From an uncultured Lentisphaeria bacterium (lineage in GTDB: Bacteria > Verrucomicrobiota > Lentisphaeria > Victivallales > UBA1829), in assembly GCA_949282305.1 (NCBI GenBank), contig CASDPB010000119.1, forward strand, positions 1 to 32,631: 32,631 nucleotides of DNA. Direction: 5' to 3'. Shown here in pieces: positions 24,615-32,563 of this stretch (its first letter is position 1; every line of letters begins with the position of its first letter). The translations under genes were made by a program, and so were the position numbers. The notes beneath the pieces were generated by a model. It was not told the origin of the DNA and ran no database searches. It was given only the letters and a program-made list of their open reading frames with translations.

Positions 24615-25547
24615 TTAACCATTTCTATCGGATCGTGTAATCAGCCAGTAGACAAACAAGGCAAGCAGAAGCATCGCAAAAATGAAAAGCGGATACCCCA
24701 CATACCATTTGGAGCCGGTCAGAAACGCCGTGAATTCGGACATTCCGAAAACTCCGGTAAAGAACGTCGGAATCGAAATTGCGATCACAATCGCATTCAT
24801 ATTCTTCATCATGACGTTCAGATTGTTGTTGATGATCGAAGCGCGCGCGTCCATAAGCCCTGAAAGAACCTGCGAATAGACTTCCGCCTGATCCAGAAAC
24901 TGGCGGTTCTCAATGGCAAGATCGTCCAGCAGCTCGATGTTCTCTTCGGTAAAGCCGAATTTCTGGGCGTTGACTTTCATGCGCTCGATCACGCGGCGGT
25001 TCCCGTTCAGGGCATTGACATAATAGACAAGCCCCTTCTCCAGCGTGAACATATTCAGAAGATTCTTATTGCCGCAGGACTTGTTGATTTCGTGCTCGAT
25101 CTCGTCGCTGCACATGTTGATCACGCGCAGATGGGTTTCAAAATGCCGGATTGTCTGGAGCAGTGTCTTCAGCAGAACATCCTGCGCCGCCTTGACATTC
25201 GAGGCGAGACGCCCGGTGAACAGCGGCACACTGTCGTCAAGGACAATCACGATGCGTTCCGGCGGGAAAATAAAAATTCCCATGGACTTGACCTTGAAGA
25301 GGAAATTATCCTCGGCGGAATAGTTCTTCGGATATTTCAGAATAACCGCCGCATGATTGTCCTCGAACTCAATACGGGGCGTTTCGTCAGGGTCGGTGGA
25401 AGAGAGGAGCGTATGCTCGTCCACGCCGTAATCATTAATCAGATGACTGCGCTCCGTCTCATCCGGCAGGATATAGACTTCAATCTGCGGGAACCCTTCC
25501 GTTCCCTTGGCGATCCTTCCATTGATAACTGAATAACTCTGAAGCAC
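24615..25547 (-). CDS. CorA-family divalent metal transporter with GMS instead of GMN
   Basis: A 310-residue protein from a GTG at 25547, which has AAGGAG 7 bases upstream; a longer frame begins inside the serC terminator and is rejected. The large cytoplasmic N-terminal domain and long helix (INMCSDEIEHEINK, DDLAIENRQFLDQAEVYSQVLSGLMDARASI, then NNNLNVMMKNMNAIVIAISIP) and two C-terminal membrane helices ending RSDRNG match CorA. The pore-mouth signature normally reads Tyr/Phe-Gly-Met-Asn; here it is FGMS with Ser270. In CorA the Asn coordinates hydrated Mg2+, so altered selectivity is possible. Otherwise it is a complete family member, followed after 12 bases by the FmdB gene. Confidence 0.9.
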   Translation of the reverse strand: MLQSYSVINGRIAKGTEGFPQIEVYILPDETERSHLINDYGVDEHTLLSSTDPDETPRIEFEDNHAAVILKYPKNYSAEDNFLFKVKSMGIFIFPPERIVIVLDDSVPLFTGRLASNVKAAQDVLLKTLLQTIRHFETHLRVINMCSDEIEHEINKSCGNKNLLNMFTLEKGLVYYVNALNGNRRVIERMKVNAQKFGFTEENIELLDDLAIENRQFLDQAEVYSQVLSGLMDARASIINNNLNVMMKNMNAIVIAISIPTFFTGVFGMSEFTAFLTGSKWYVGYPLFIFAMLLLALFVYWLITRSDRNG

Positions 25548-25576
25548 AGTGCCGCTCCTTCTTTTCCGGACAGATT

Positions 25577-25613
25577 GAAAACCGGGCGGAGAGGCCGGTG
25601 AACCTCCTCCGCC
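25577..25613 (-). terminator. rho-independent terminator of serC
   Basis: On the minus strand GGCGGAGGAGG (25603-25613) pairs with CCTCTCCGCC (25585-25594, one bulge) around an 8-base loop, followed by CGGTTTTC. It starts about 30 bases after the serC stop and ends 30 bases before the CorA-like GTG start. Confidence 0.65.
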
Positions 25614-25644
25614 TTGCACAACTCAGAAGATCACTGAAAAAAAA

Positions 25645-26718
25645 TCAGTTGTTCTTTCTGAAATCATTCATGATGCCGACGAGTTTCTCAACTCCTTCCA
25701 GCGGCATCGCATTGTAAATGCTGGCTCTCATGCCGCCGACGGAACGATGGCCCTTGAGTCCGATCATGCCGTTCGCCTTCACAACTTCAAGGAACTTCGC
25801 TTCAAGTTCTTCGCTCGGGAGACGGAATACGACGTTCATTTTGGAACGGCTGCATTTCTGAACCGGCGTGCTGTAATAGCCGTTGGATTCATCAATCGCC
25901 TGATAAAGCAGAGCGGCTTTCGCGTCGTTCATCTTTTCAACGGCTTCCAGTCCGCCGACTTCCTTGATCCAGTCGGTCACAAGCCCGATCATGTAGATTC
26001 CGAAGGTCGGAGGCGTATTGTAAAGGGAGTTGTTCTCGGTATAGGTGCTGTATTTGAGCATCGTGGGAACCTTTTCCTGTGTGCGAGCCGCAAGATCCTT
26101 GCGGATGATGACCAGTGCAAGTCCGCTGGGACCGAGATTCTTCTGAGCTCCGGCGTAAATCATGCCGAACTTGGAGACATCGACTCTGCGGGACATGATG
26201 TCGCTGGACATATCCGCGATCAGCGGAGCCTTGGTGGTCGGGAAATCCTGATACTGGGTTCCATAGATCGTGTTGTTGCTTGTGATGTGCACATAGGATG
26301 CGTCGTCGGACAGCTTCCATGTGTCGAACGCGGGAATGTGATCGTATTTGGTGTCCTTGCTCTGGGCGGCGACTCTGACTTCTCCGAAAAGTCTGGCTTC
26401 CTTCATCGCCTTGCTGGACCATGTGCCGGTATCGACATAATCCGCCGCGCCGGTGTTCATAAGGTTCATCGGGATCATTGCGAACTGCATGCTTGCGCCA
26501 CCCTGGATGTAGACAATGTCATACGCATCGGACACGCCGAAAACTTCGCGGATGTTCTGATTGGCATGGTCAAGAACCGCCTGAAAATCCTTTCCGCGGT
26601 GAGAGTGCTCCAGAATACCGCATCCCGTGCCGTGATAATCGCAGAATTCTTTCTGAGCTCTTTCCATAACGGACGTCGGCAGCATGGCCGGCCCTGCATT
26701 GAAATTGAATACCTTCAT
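25645..26718 (-). CDS. serC: phosphoserine aminotransferase
   Basis: A 357-residue PLP enzyme that converts 3-phosphohydroxypyruvate and glutamate to phosphoserine in serine biosynthesis; it can also serve vitamin B6 synthesis. Diagnostic segments: FNFNAGPAMLPTSVMERAQ, EHSHRGKDF, QGGASMQFAMIPMNL, TGTWSSKA, ADMSSDIMSR, the Schiff-base lysine in YAGAQKNLGPSGLALV (about 190-205), NTPPTFGIYM, and GLKGHRSVGGMRASIYNA near the end. Length is typical. ATG 26718 has AAGGAG. It is monocistronic between its promoter region and terminator. Confidence 0.97.
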   Translation of the reverse strand: MKVFNFNAGPAMLPTSVMERAQKEFCDYHGTGCGILEHSHRGKDFQAVLDHANQNIREVFGVSDAYDIVYIQGGASMQFAMIPMNLMNTGAADYVDTGTWSSKAMKEARLFGEVRVAAQSKDTKYDHIPAFDTWKLSDDASYVHITSNNTIYGTQYQDFPTTKAPLIADMSSDIMSRRVDVSKFGMIYAGAQKNLGPSGLALVIIRKDLAARTQEKVPTMLKYSTYTENNSLYNTPPTFGIYMIGLVTDWIKEVGGLEAVEKMNDAKAALLYQAIDESNGYYSTPVQKCSRSKMNVVFRLPSEELEAKFLEVVKANGMIGLKGHRSVGGMRASIYNAMPLEGVEKLVGIMNDFRKNN

Positions 26719-26741
26719 CAGAGAAGTCTCCTTATTGTTAA

Positions 26742-26798
26742 CGTTTCACTGGAAGCATATAAAATACCACATTTTTATGATTTTGCCAGAGTGAAACG
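26742..26798. promoter_or_regulatory. widely spaced inverted repeat around the serC promoter
   Basis: CGTTTCACT (26742-26750) and AGTGAAACG (26790-26798) are a perfect 9-bp inverted repeat 39 bases apart. On the minus strand the interval holds a plausible serC promoter (TGGCAA, 16 bases, TATTTT), so the arms flank it. Two half-sites for a repressor, or a leader/DNA loop, are possible. Confidence 0.4.
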
Positions 26799-26830
26799 GC
26801 GCAATCCTGAAATAAAATCTGAACTTTTTC

Positions 26831-26861
26831 TTGAAAAACATTCGTTCTCAGACTTTATATT
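26831..26861 (+). promoter_or_regulatory. candidate promoter of the LptF/G-thrC unit
   Basis: TTGAAA (26831-26836) is followed by an AT-rich -10 region (TTTATATTATA, 26854-26864), giving TTTATA at 17 or TATATT at 19 bases spacing. It would drive the permease gene and probably the genes downstream. Confidence 0.45.
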
Positions 26862-26922
26862 ATACGCTTCGCGTGCTAAATTGATGTGTGTACTTTAATA
26901 AAAATCTGTAAATGGTATCTGA

Positions 26923-28014
26923 ATGAAAATACTGAATCTTTACGTAATCAGAAGTTTCATGGGAACTTTTCTCATGGCGATCGGCGTTCTGACCTTCGGC
27001 ATGACAGGTTCGCACCTCATGAAAGTCTTTGAATATATCTCCAGCGGTGTGCCCGTCAAAAACGCATTCATCTTCCTGCTCTATGTGCTGCCGATTGTGC
27101 TGGCGTTCACGATCCCCTGGGCGGCGCTGGTGTCCGTCATGCTTGTCTTCGGACGCCTCTCCGCAGACAATGAAATCACGGCGATGCGCGCGTGCGGGGT
27201 GTCCATCCTTCAGATTGTGGCGCCGATTATCGTGATCGCCTTCCTTCTCACCTGCACCTGCCTGTACCTTCAGCTTCAGATCGGGCCGCATTATCTGGGA
27301 GAGGCAAGAAATCTGGTGAAAAACGTGCTGGTGGAGCAGCCCACCGCCATCTTTGAACCGGGAATCCCTGTCCGATACAGCGATCTTTACATCTACATCG
27401 GCTCGAAAGATGGAAATCAGATTCACGATATTCAGGTTTACCGCATGGGGAAAAACGGAAAATGGGAACAGGACGTCACCGCCGCAAGCGGAGTCGTCGA
27501 AGTGGACAAGGAAAAGCAGCTTCTCAATGTGATTCTTGAAAACGCCACGGTCGCCGCTTACGAAGGCAGTGGCAGCAAGACCATGCGGCGGACTTTCAGC
27601 CGGGAACTGACATTCCAGATTGACTACGGACGCGGATTCAACGCAAACAGAGTATCGAGGAAAGACAAGTATCTGACGGCAATGGAGCTACTCGCCAGAA
27701 TGAGTCTGGACAAAAAACGGGGCGTTGATACGACGGAGCTGGAAGTGGAATTGAATCAGCGCGTGGCGCTTGCGCTTGCGCCGATCGCCTTCCTGCTTCT
27801 TGGTATGCCGCTCGCTGTCCGGACCTCCCGCCGGGAAACTTCCGTCGGACTCTTTTTAAGCGTGCTTCTGGCGGGGCTCTATTTCGGCGCGGTTCTTGTT
27901 TCGGATGCGCTGCGGGAATCCCCGAAGCTCTTCCCGCAGTACATCGTCTGGATTCCCCCTGCCCTCTATCAGATATTCGGGGCGTTTTATATCTTCAAGA
28001 TCGCAAAACGATGA
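26923..28014 (+). CDS. LptF/LptG-family permease (lipopolysaccharide export)
   Basis: A 363-residue inner-membrane protein of the YjgP/YjgQ family. The start LNLYVIRSFMGTFLMAIGVL, helix 2 (FLLYVLPIVLAFTIPWAALVSVML), the coupling segment FGRLSADNEITAMRACGVS, a central periplasmic beta domain (about 110-250) and three C-terminal helices (RVALALAPIAFLLLGMPLAV) are the family layout. With LptB it forms the transporter that extracts LPS and passes it to LptC/LptA. LptF and LptG cannot be told apart here; its partner is not in the window. The start codon has no clear ribosome site. The gene implies an LPS-bearing outer membrane. Confidence 0.88.
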   Translation: MKILNLYVIRSFMGTFLMAIGVLTFGMTGSHLMKVFEYISSGVPVKNAFIFLLYVLPIVLAFTIPWAALVSVMLVFGRLSADNEITAMRACGVSILQIVAPIIVIAFLLTCTCLYLQLQIGPHYLGEARNLVKNVLVEQPTAIFEPGIPVRYSDLYIYIGSKDGNQIHDIQVYRMGKNGKWEQDVTAASGVVEVDKEKQLLNVILENATVAAYEGSGSKTMRRTFSRELTFQIDYGRGFNANRVSRKDKYLTAMELLARMSLDKKRGVDTTELEVELNQRVALALAPIAFLLLGMPLAVRTSRRETSVGLFLSVLLAGLYFGAVLVSDALRESPKLFPQYIVWIPPALYQIFGAFYIFKIAKR

Positions 28015-28061
28015 TCCTTCAGTTTTAAATTCACATAACCTAACAGCAACGGAAAATAAAG

Positions 28062-29351
28062 ATGATAAAGACAGAGTCATATCTTCAGTGTGTAAGATGT
28101 TCCAGAACCTATGACATCGGCCAGCTCAGATACACCTGCGACTGCGGCGGCGTTCTGGATGTAAAGCGCGACCTTTCCAGAATCGACGGAGAGGAACTCA
28201 AGGCGCTTTGGGAAAAGAGATGGGGCATGAAACGCGGAATCGAATCTTCCGGTGTATGGAGATACCGCGAACTCGTTCTGGATGCCCCGGACGACAAGAT
28301 CGTAACACGTCAGGAGGGCAATACACGGCTTTACCCGGCAGGCTCCGCGGGAAAATGGGCGGGTCTCGAAAATCTCTACTTCAAGCATGAGGGAGAAAAC
28401 CCCACCGGCAGCTTCAAGGATCGCGGCATGACCTGCGGCGCAAGCGCGGCAAAACTCTTCCATGCAAAGACGGTCGCCTGTGCCTCCACGGGAAACACCA
28501 GCGCAAGCATGGCGTCCTATGCGGCGGTCAGCGGCATGAAATCCGTAATCTTCATTCCCGAAGGCAAGATCGCCTACGGAAAACTTGCGCAGGCGCTGGC
28601 ATACGGAGGAATCACGCTCCAGATTTCCGGAAACTTCGACGATGCCATGAGTCTGGTGCAGGATGTCTGCCATGAACTGGGAATCTACCTGCTGAACTCC
28701 ATCAATCCGTTCCGCATTGAAGGACAGAAGGCAATCACGTTTGAAACGCTCCAGCAGCTCGACTGGGAAGCGCCGGACTGGTTCGTGATCCCCGGCGGCA
28801 ACCTCGGCAACAGCAGCGCCATGGGAAAAGCCCTCATGGAACTTCATGAACTCGGCATCATTTCAAAAATTCCGAAAATCGCGGTCATTCAGGCGGCGGG
28901 GGCGAATCCGCTTTACAAAATGTGGACGCAGCACACCCCGTATGAAGCGGTCAGAAATCCGGAAACCATCGCGACGGCAATCAAAATCGGCAATCCTGTC
29001 TCCTGGGAAAAATCACTGCGCGCCGTCAAGTGGAGCGGGGGAACCGTCGAACAGGTCACGGAGCAGGAAATCATGGATGCGAAAGCAAAGCTGGATGCGG
29101 CGGGAATCGGTGCGGAGCCGGCTTCCTGCTGTTCCCTCGCCGGAGCGAAAAAACTTGCAGATGCGGGCGTTATCAAGCCGGAGGACAAAGTCGTCGGCAT
29201 CCTGACGGGCAATATACTCAAGGATCCCGACGCCGTCATCGGCTACCATCAGGATCAGCTCGGCAAAATGGGAATCAGAGGAACTTTCGCCAACAGGCCT
29301 GTCCAGATTCCGCCGACTTTGGACGCGGTGAAAAAAGCGCTTGGATGCTGA
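28062..29351 (+). CDS. thrC: threonine synthase
   Basis: A 429-residue PLP enzyme that makes threonine from O-phosphohomoserine. An N-terminal rubredoxin-like ribbon (LQCVRCSRTYDIGQLRYTCDC region) is typical of the plant/archaeal-like class. The lysine motif is NPTGSFKDRGMTCGASAA (about 113-130), then ACASTGNTSASMASYAAVSG for the phosphate cup, WFVIPGGNLGNSSAMGKAL, and GILTGNILKDPDAV near the end. Length fits. ATG 28062 has only a weak GGAAAA site. It lies 47 bases after the LptF/G gene and 3 bases before the acyltransferase gene, so it is probably in the middle of an operon. Confidence 0.96.
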   Translation: MIKTESYLQCVRCSRTYDIGQLRYTCDCGGVLDVKRDLSRIDGEELKALWEKRWGMKRGIESSGVWRYRELVLDAPDDKIVTRQEGNTRLYPAGSAGKWAGLENLYFKHEGENPTGSFKDRGMTCGASAAKLFHAKTVACASTGNTSASMASYAAVSGMKSVIFIPEGKIAYGKLAQALAYGGITLQISGNFDDAMSLVQDVCHELGIYLLNSINPFRIEGQKAITFETLQQLDWEAPDWFVIPGGNLGNSSAMGKALMELHELGIISKIPKIAVIQAAGANPLYKMWTQHTPYEAVRNPETIATAIKIGNPVSWEKSLRAVKWSGGTVEQVTEQEIMDAKAKLDAAGIGAEPASCCSLAGAKKLADAGVIKPEDKVVGILTGNILKDPDAVIGYHQDQLGKMGIRGTFANRPVQIPPTLDAVKKALGC

Positions 29352-29354
29352 ATC

Positions 29355-30542
29355 ATGACCGCCTCGAAGACTTTTCCCGGAATTGAAAAGATTCAGTTTC
29401 TGAAAGACGCCTATATCGTGAAATATGCGAATATGGCGGGACTTGATGACGCTGACATCGGTAAAATCATAACGGTCAAGGAGGCGCTTCTGCAGCGTGC
29501 CTCTTTCATGCGGCTGCTGTGGGATCTGCATGACCTGCTTTACATTCAGGGACTGAAGTTTGAAGAGGTGCTTCCGGAAGACCCGAAGCTGGAACGGATT
29601 CTCGGCGAAGAACAGTGCGGAGTGTTTTACTTTCTGCTGGTTCTTTCAGGTTTTCCGTTCGGCATCGGGAATTATGAAAAACGCGGCTGGGACAATGCAA
29701 TGCGCGACTCGGCGTTCCGTGACATGTCGGTCTGGGTCGCGCACTACAAGCGCAATTTCGGAACTCCCGGAATCGCATGGATGATCCTGGTCTGGCTCCA
29801 GGAACACCTGAATTGCAGAATCTTGAGTTTCGGCCGTCTCCAGTTCAATCTCCGCCACGCTTTCCATTCAAGGACATTCGTATTCAGAAACAGTCTGACG
29901 GGAGAGGTCACGGCGCTGTCCGAAGCCGGATTCCGCTATACGGCGGACGGTATCCGCGACGACCTGCACGAACTCCCCTCCCCTGACAGCTGGACCAGTG
30001 TCTACCGTGAAAACGAAAGCTCCTATACAGGCAACCGCATCACGCCGGATGGACGGGCGGAACGGGAACTGACCTCCCTGCCCAGAAACGACTGGGAATT
30101 GGTATTGTCTTTCGGAGATCCCGTCCTGAACATTCACATTCCCGAAGGCGGCGCTCTCACGCATGAGCTCTGCAGGGACTCCATGCTCCGCGCCATGGAA
30201 TTCTTCAAACGCTACGAACCGGACTATCACTGGAAGGCTTTCTTCTGCGCATCCTGGCTTCTGGACCCGCAGCTTCAAAAGATCCTGCCGCAGACATCCA
30301 ATATTCTGGCTTTTCAGCGCGCGGGTTATCTGATTCCGTATCCGGGCAGAGCGGATACGGTTTTCCGGGTTTTCGGCATCAAAGCCGACCGGAACGGAGT
30401 GGAAACCGTTCCCATTCATACATCGCTCCAGCGGACTTTGGTGCAGTTTGTCCGGGAAGGCGGAGAATTCCATTACGGCGCCATGTTCATTCTGCGGGAT
30501 GATGCAACAGGAAAACCGAATCCCTACCACCAGAAATTCTAG
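29355..30542 (+). CDS. acyltransferase-like protein with GNAT-like C-terminal domain
   Basis: A 395-residue protein matching my memory of the two-part family annotated as acyltransferase domain-containing, with an N-terminal helical domain (DUF5596-like, about 20-140) and a GNAT-like C-terminal domain (about 150-380). Segments supporting this are FYFLLVLSGFPFGIGNYEKRG, GIAWMILVWLQEHL, GRLQFNLRHAF, VLNIHIPEGGALTHELCRDSM and ASWLLDPQLQKILPQTSNILAFQ. Natural substrates are unknown. It starts 3 bases after thrC and is followed 12 bases later by a small exported protein, so it is co-transcribed. Confidence 0.6.
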   Translation: MTASKTFPGIEKIQFLKDAYIVKYANMAGLDDADIGKIITVKEALLQRASFMRLLWDLHDLLYIQGLKFEEVLPEDPKLERILGEEQCGVFYFLLVLSGFPFGIGNYEKRGWDNAMRDSAFRDMSVWVAHYKRNFGTPGIAWMILVWLQEHLNCRILSFGRLQFNLRHAFHSRTFVFRNSLTGEVTALSEAGFRYTADGIRDDLHELPSPDSWTSVYRENESSYTGNRITPDGRAERELTSLPRNDWELVLSFGDPVLNIHIPEGGALTHELCRDSMLRAMEFFKRYEPDYHWKAFFCASWLLDPQLQKILPQTSNILAFQRAGYLIPYPGRADTVFRVFGIKADRNGVETVPIHTSLQRTLVQFVREGGEFHYGAMFILRDDATGKPNPYHQKF

Positions 30543-30554
30543 CGGAGACGGGGA

Positions 30555-31088
30555 ATGAGAAATGCGGTACTGCTGACCTTGCTGGCGCTTCCGTTCTGCA
30601 TTCCCGCGGACGATCTGGTTACGGAAAATGGGACAGTCTATCAGGATTATCATATCGCAGACGTCGGTTCCATCGGCATCCGCATCACTTACAAAAAAGA
30701 CGAGGAACTCAGGAAGGCGACGGTTCTTTTCAAAGAACTGCCGGACGACTTTCTGGAAAATTACAAGGGCGATCCGCTGACAACGGAAATTTTTGCCACC
30801 AGTCTGGATAAAAGAAGAAAAATCAGAATTCTGAAGGCAAAGAGAGACGAGGAGCTGGCGGCGCTGGAAGAACTGAAAACGGAATTGCAAGAGCCGTCCG
30901 CAAAGCGCAAAATGAATTCAGAGCGCAGAAAACGGGCACTCCGGCGGATTCGGGACAGGCAGAAACAGGTTCAGCGTATTTTCAACGGGGAATGCGACAA
31001 ACTTGATGCCGAGGAAGCCCGTAGAATCGAAGCCGCAAAGAGGAAAGCAGAGGCAGCAGAAAACACAGAACAGACGAAATCCCAATGA
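30555..31088 (+). CDS. small exported coiled-coil protein of unknown function
   Basis: A 177-residue protein. Residues 1-18 form a signal peptide (MRNAVLLTLLALPFCIPADD); no clear lipobox follows. A small beta-like segment (VTENGTVYQDYHIADVGSIGIRITY, then ATVLFKELPDDFLENY) is followed from about residue 85 to the end by highly charged Arg/Lys/Glu-rich helix likely to form a coiled coil. I do not recognise the family. It lies 12 bases after the acyltransferase gene, and its start codon is preceded by GGAGACGGGG. It is probably periplasmic. Confidence 0.6.
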   Translation: MRNAVLLTLLALPFCIPADDLVTENGTVYQDYHIADVGSIGIRITYKKDEELRKATVLFKELPDDFLENYKGDPLTTEIFATSLDKRRKIRILKAKRDEELAALEELKTELQEPSAKRKMNSERRKRALRRIRDRQKQVQRIFNGECDKLDAEEARRIEAAKRKAEAAENTEQTKSQ

Positions 31089-31148
31089 CAGAAAGTCCGT
31101 CCTCCCTTCATTTTTCTATCCTTGAAACTGCACTTAAGGAGTCTGCCG

Positions 31149-32363
31149 ATGAAACACATTCTGATCCGTAAAGAAAAGACAAATGAATTCCGCACCGTGG
31201 AAAATCTGGTAAGGGAGGCATTCTGGGATGTCTACCGTCCCGGCTGTAACGAACACCTGCTGGTTCACCGTCTCAGAAACAGTTCAATCCATCTTCCCGA
31301 ACTCAGCTTCACAGCGGAAGTCGATGGCAGACTCGCAGGTGCAATCTTTTGCAGCAAGGCGGTCATCAGGCGGAAAGACGGGGGCGGGCAATGTGTCCTG
31401 ACTTTCGGGCCGCTGGCGGTGGCACCCGAATTCCAGAGACAGGGAGTCGGGAAAGCATTGATGGAACACACCGTTAAACAGGCACATTCCCTGGACTACC
31501 CGGCAATCGTCATCTATGGCAGCCCTGCTTATTATTCCCGGTTCGGATTCGAGCCCGGAGAAAAATACGGAGTAACGGATGCGGAAGGCGTCTTCCGCGA
31601 ATCTTTGCAGCTTCTCCCGCTGAAACGGGAAATTTGTCTCGCAGGATGTTTGGAGGAGAACAGCCTTTACCGTATCTCCCCGGAAGATATCTGCCGGTTC
31701 GATGCGGAATTTCCGCCAAGACAAAAACATCTGCGTTCCTCCCAGATTCTTGCCGGAGATTTTTTCGATGAACCGGAAGATCCCGCGGCACATCTGGCTG
31801 CGGAAAACCAGCGGACGGCATGGCGCATCATCAGAAATTCCGGCGTGCTCCGGGCATGGGAATCCATCGGCGCGGAAATCCGCCTTGTCGGTTCGCTCCG
31901 GACAGGACTGCTTACAAGACACCGGGATATTGATCTTCATATCTATACTCCGGAATTGAATCCTGCCGAAAGTTTTCGTGCAGTGGGGCTGTTTGCTTCG
32001 AACCCGGCGGTATGCGGCTGCACCTTCCGGAATCTCGCCGATACGGAAGAAGCATGTCTGGAATGGCATGCGGCATATCGCGCCGGAGATCATACGGAGT
32101 GGCAGCTTGACATGATTCAGATCCGGAAAGGTTCCCGTTACGACGGCTTTTTCGAGAGAGTCGCGGAACGGATCACGGCGCTTCTTACCCCGGAAAGCCG
32201 TAAAACAATCCGGAATCTGAAATACATCACACCGGAAACGGAGCACATCATGGGAATTGAATACTGCCGCGCGGTCATCGAAGGCGGTGTGAAAAGCTGG
32301 GAGGAATTCCGGCAATGGCGTCAATCCCATCCAGGGGAAGGCATTATGGACTGGTGCCCGTAA
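31149..32363 (+). CDS. GNAT acetyltransferase fused to a nucleotidyltransferase-like domain
   Basis: About 404 residues from ATG 31149, which has TTAAGGAG 8 bases upstream; the longer frame from 31122 lacks a ribosome site. Residues 1-165 form a GNAT domain with the CoA-binding segment GPLAVAPEFQRQGVGKALM and a YGSPAYYSRFGFEPG acceptor-site strand as in YhbS-like enzymes. After a linker, residues about 230-404 contain a nucleotidyltransferase signature: GSLRTGLLTRHRDIDLHIY (Gly-Ser near 247, Asp-Ile-Asp near 258-260) and a third Asp in WQLDMIQ (near 320). All key residues of both domains are present. The substrate of neither half is known. It lies 60 bases after the exported protein gene and may have its own promoter. 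Confidence 0.75.
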   Translation: MKHILIRKEKTNEFRTVENLVREAFWDVYRPGCNEHLLVHRLRNSSIHLPELSFTAEVDGRLAGAIFCSKAVIRRKDGGGQCVLTFGPLAVAPEFQRQGVGKALMEHTVKQAHSLDYPAIVIYGSPAYYSRFGFEPGEKYGVTDAEGVFRESLQLLPLKREICLAGCLEENSLYRISPEDICRFDAEFPPRQKHLRSSQILAGDFFDEPEDPAAHLAAENQRTAWRIIRNSGVLRAWESIGAEIRLVGSLRTGLLTRHRDIDLHIYTPELNPAESFRAVGLFASNPAVCGCTFRNLADTEEACLEWHAAYRAGDHTEWQLDMIQIRKGSRYDGFFERVAERITALLTPESRKTIRNLKYITPETEHIMGIEYCRAVIEGGVKSWEEFRQWRQSHPGEGIMDWCP

Positions 32364-32394
32364 ACTCCATTTCCGGATCGTATTTTTTCATAAG

Positions 32395-32423
32395 CCTCCC
32401 TTCCCCTTCCCCTTCCCCCTTCC
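32395..32423 (+). repeat. polypyrimidine tract with short TTCCCC repeats
   Basis: A 29-base run containing only C and T, built on three to four near-copies of TTCCCC, in the 200-base gap after the GNAT fusion gene. It is a possible slippage or triplex site. No convincing terminator for the GNAT gene is seen beside it. Confidence 0.7.
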
Positions 32424-32522
32424 GGCTTCTTTGACGCTTTTTTCAGGGAAAAATGAGCGTGAACTGAAGTAAAGAGAAGAATTTTCCCGACTTTTTGTTT
32501 GACGCCTGGGATATGGTGGAAA

Positions 32523-32543
32523 GACGGAACATGGGGTTCCGTC
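32523..32543 (+). other. leader hairpin before the last gene
   Basis: GACGGAAC (32523-32530) and GTTCCGTC (32536-32543) form a perfect 8-bp stem with a 5-base loop. The stem ends 9 bases before the ribosome site of the last gene. No T-tract follows, so an mRNA-stability or control element is more likely than a terminator. Confidence 0.5.
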
Positions 32544-32563
32544 GGAAAACAGAAGGAGGTCAC

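Noticed and set aside
25548-25619. Longer N-terminus for the CorA-like protein
   Set aside because: The extra 24 residues are Gly/Ser/Pro-rich, are encoded in the serC terminator, and lack a better ribosome site than the GTG at 25547.
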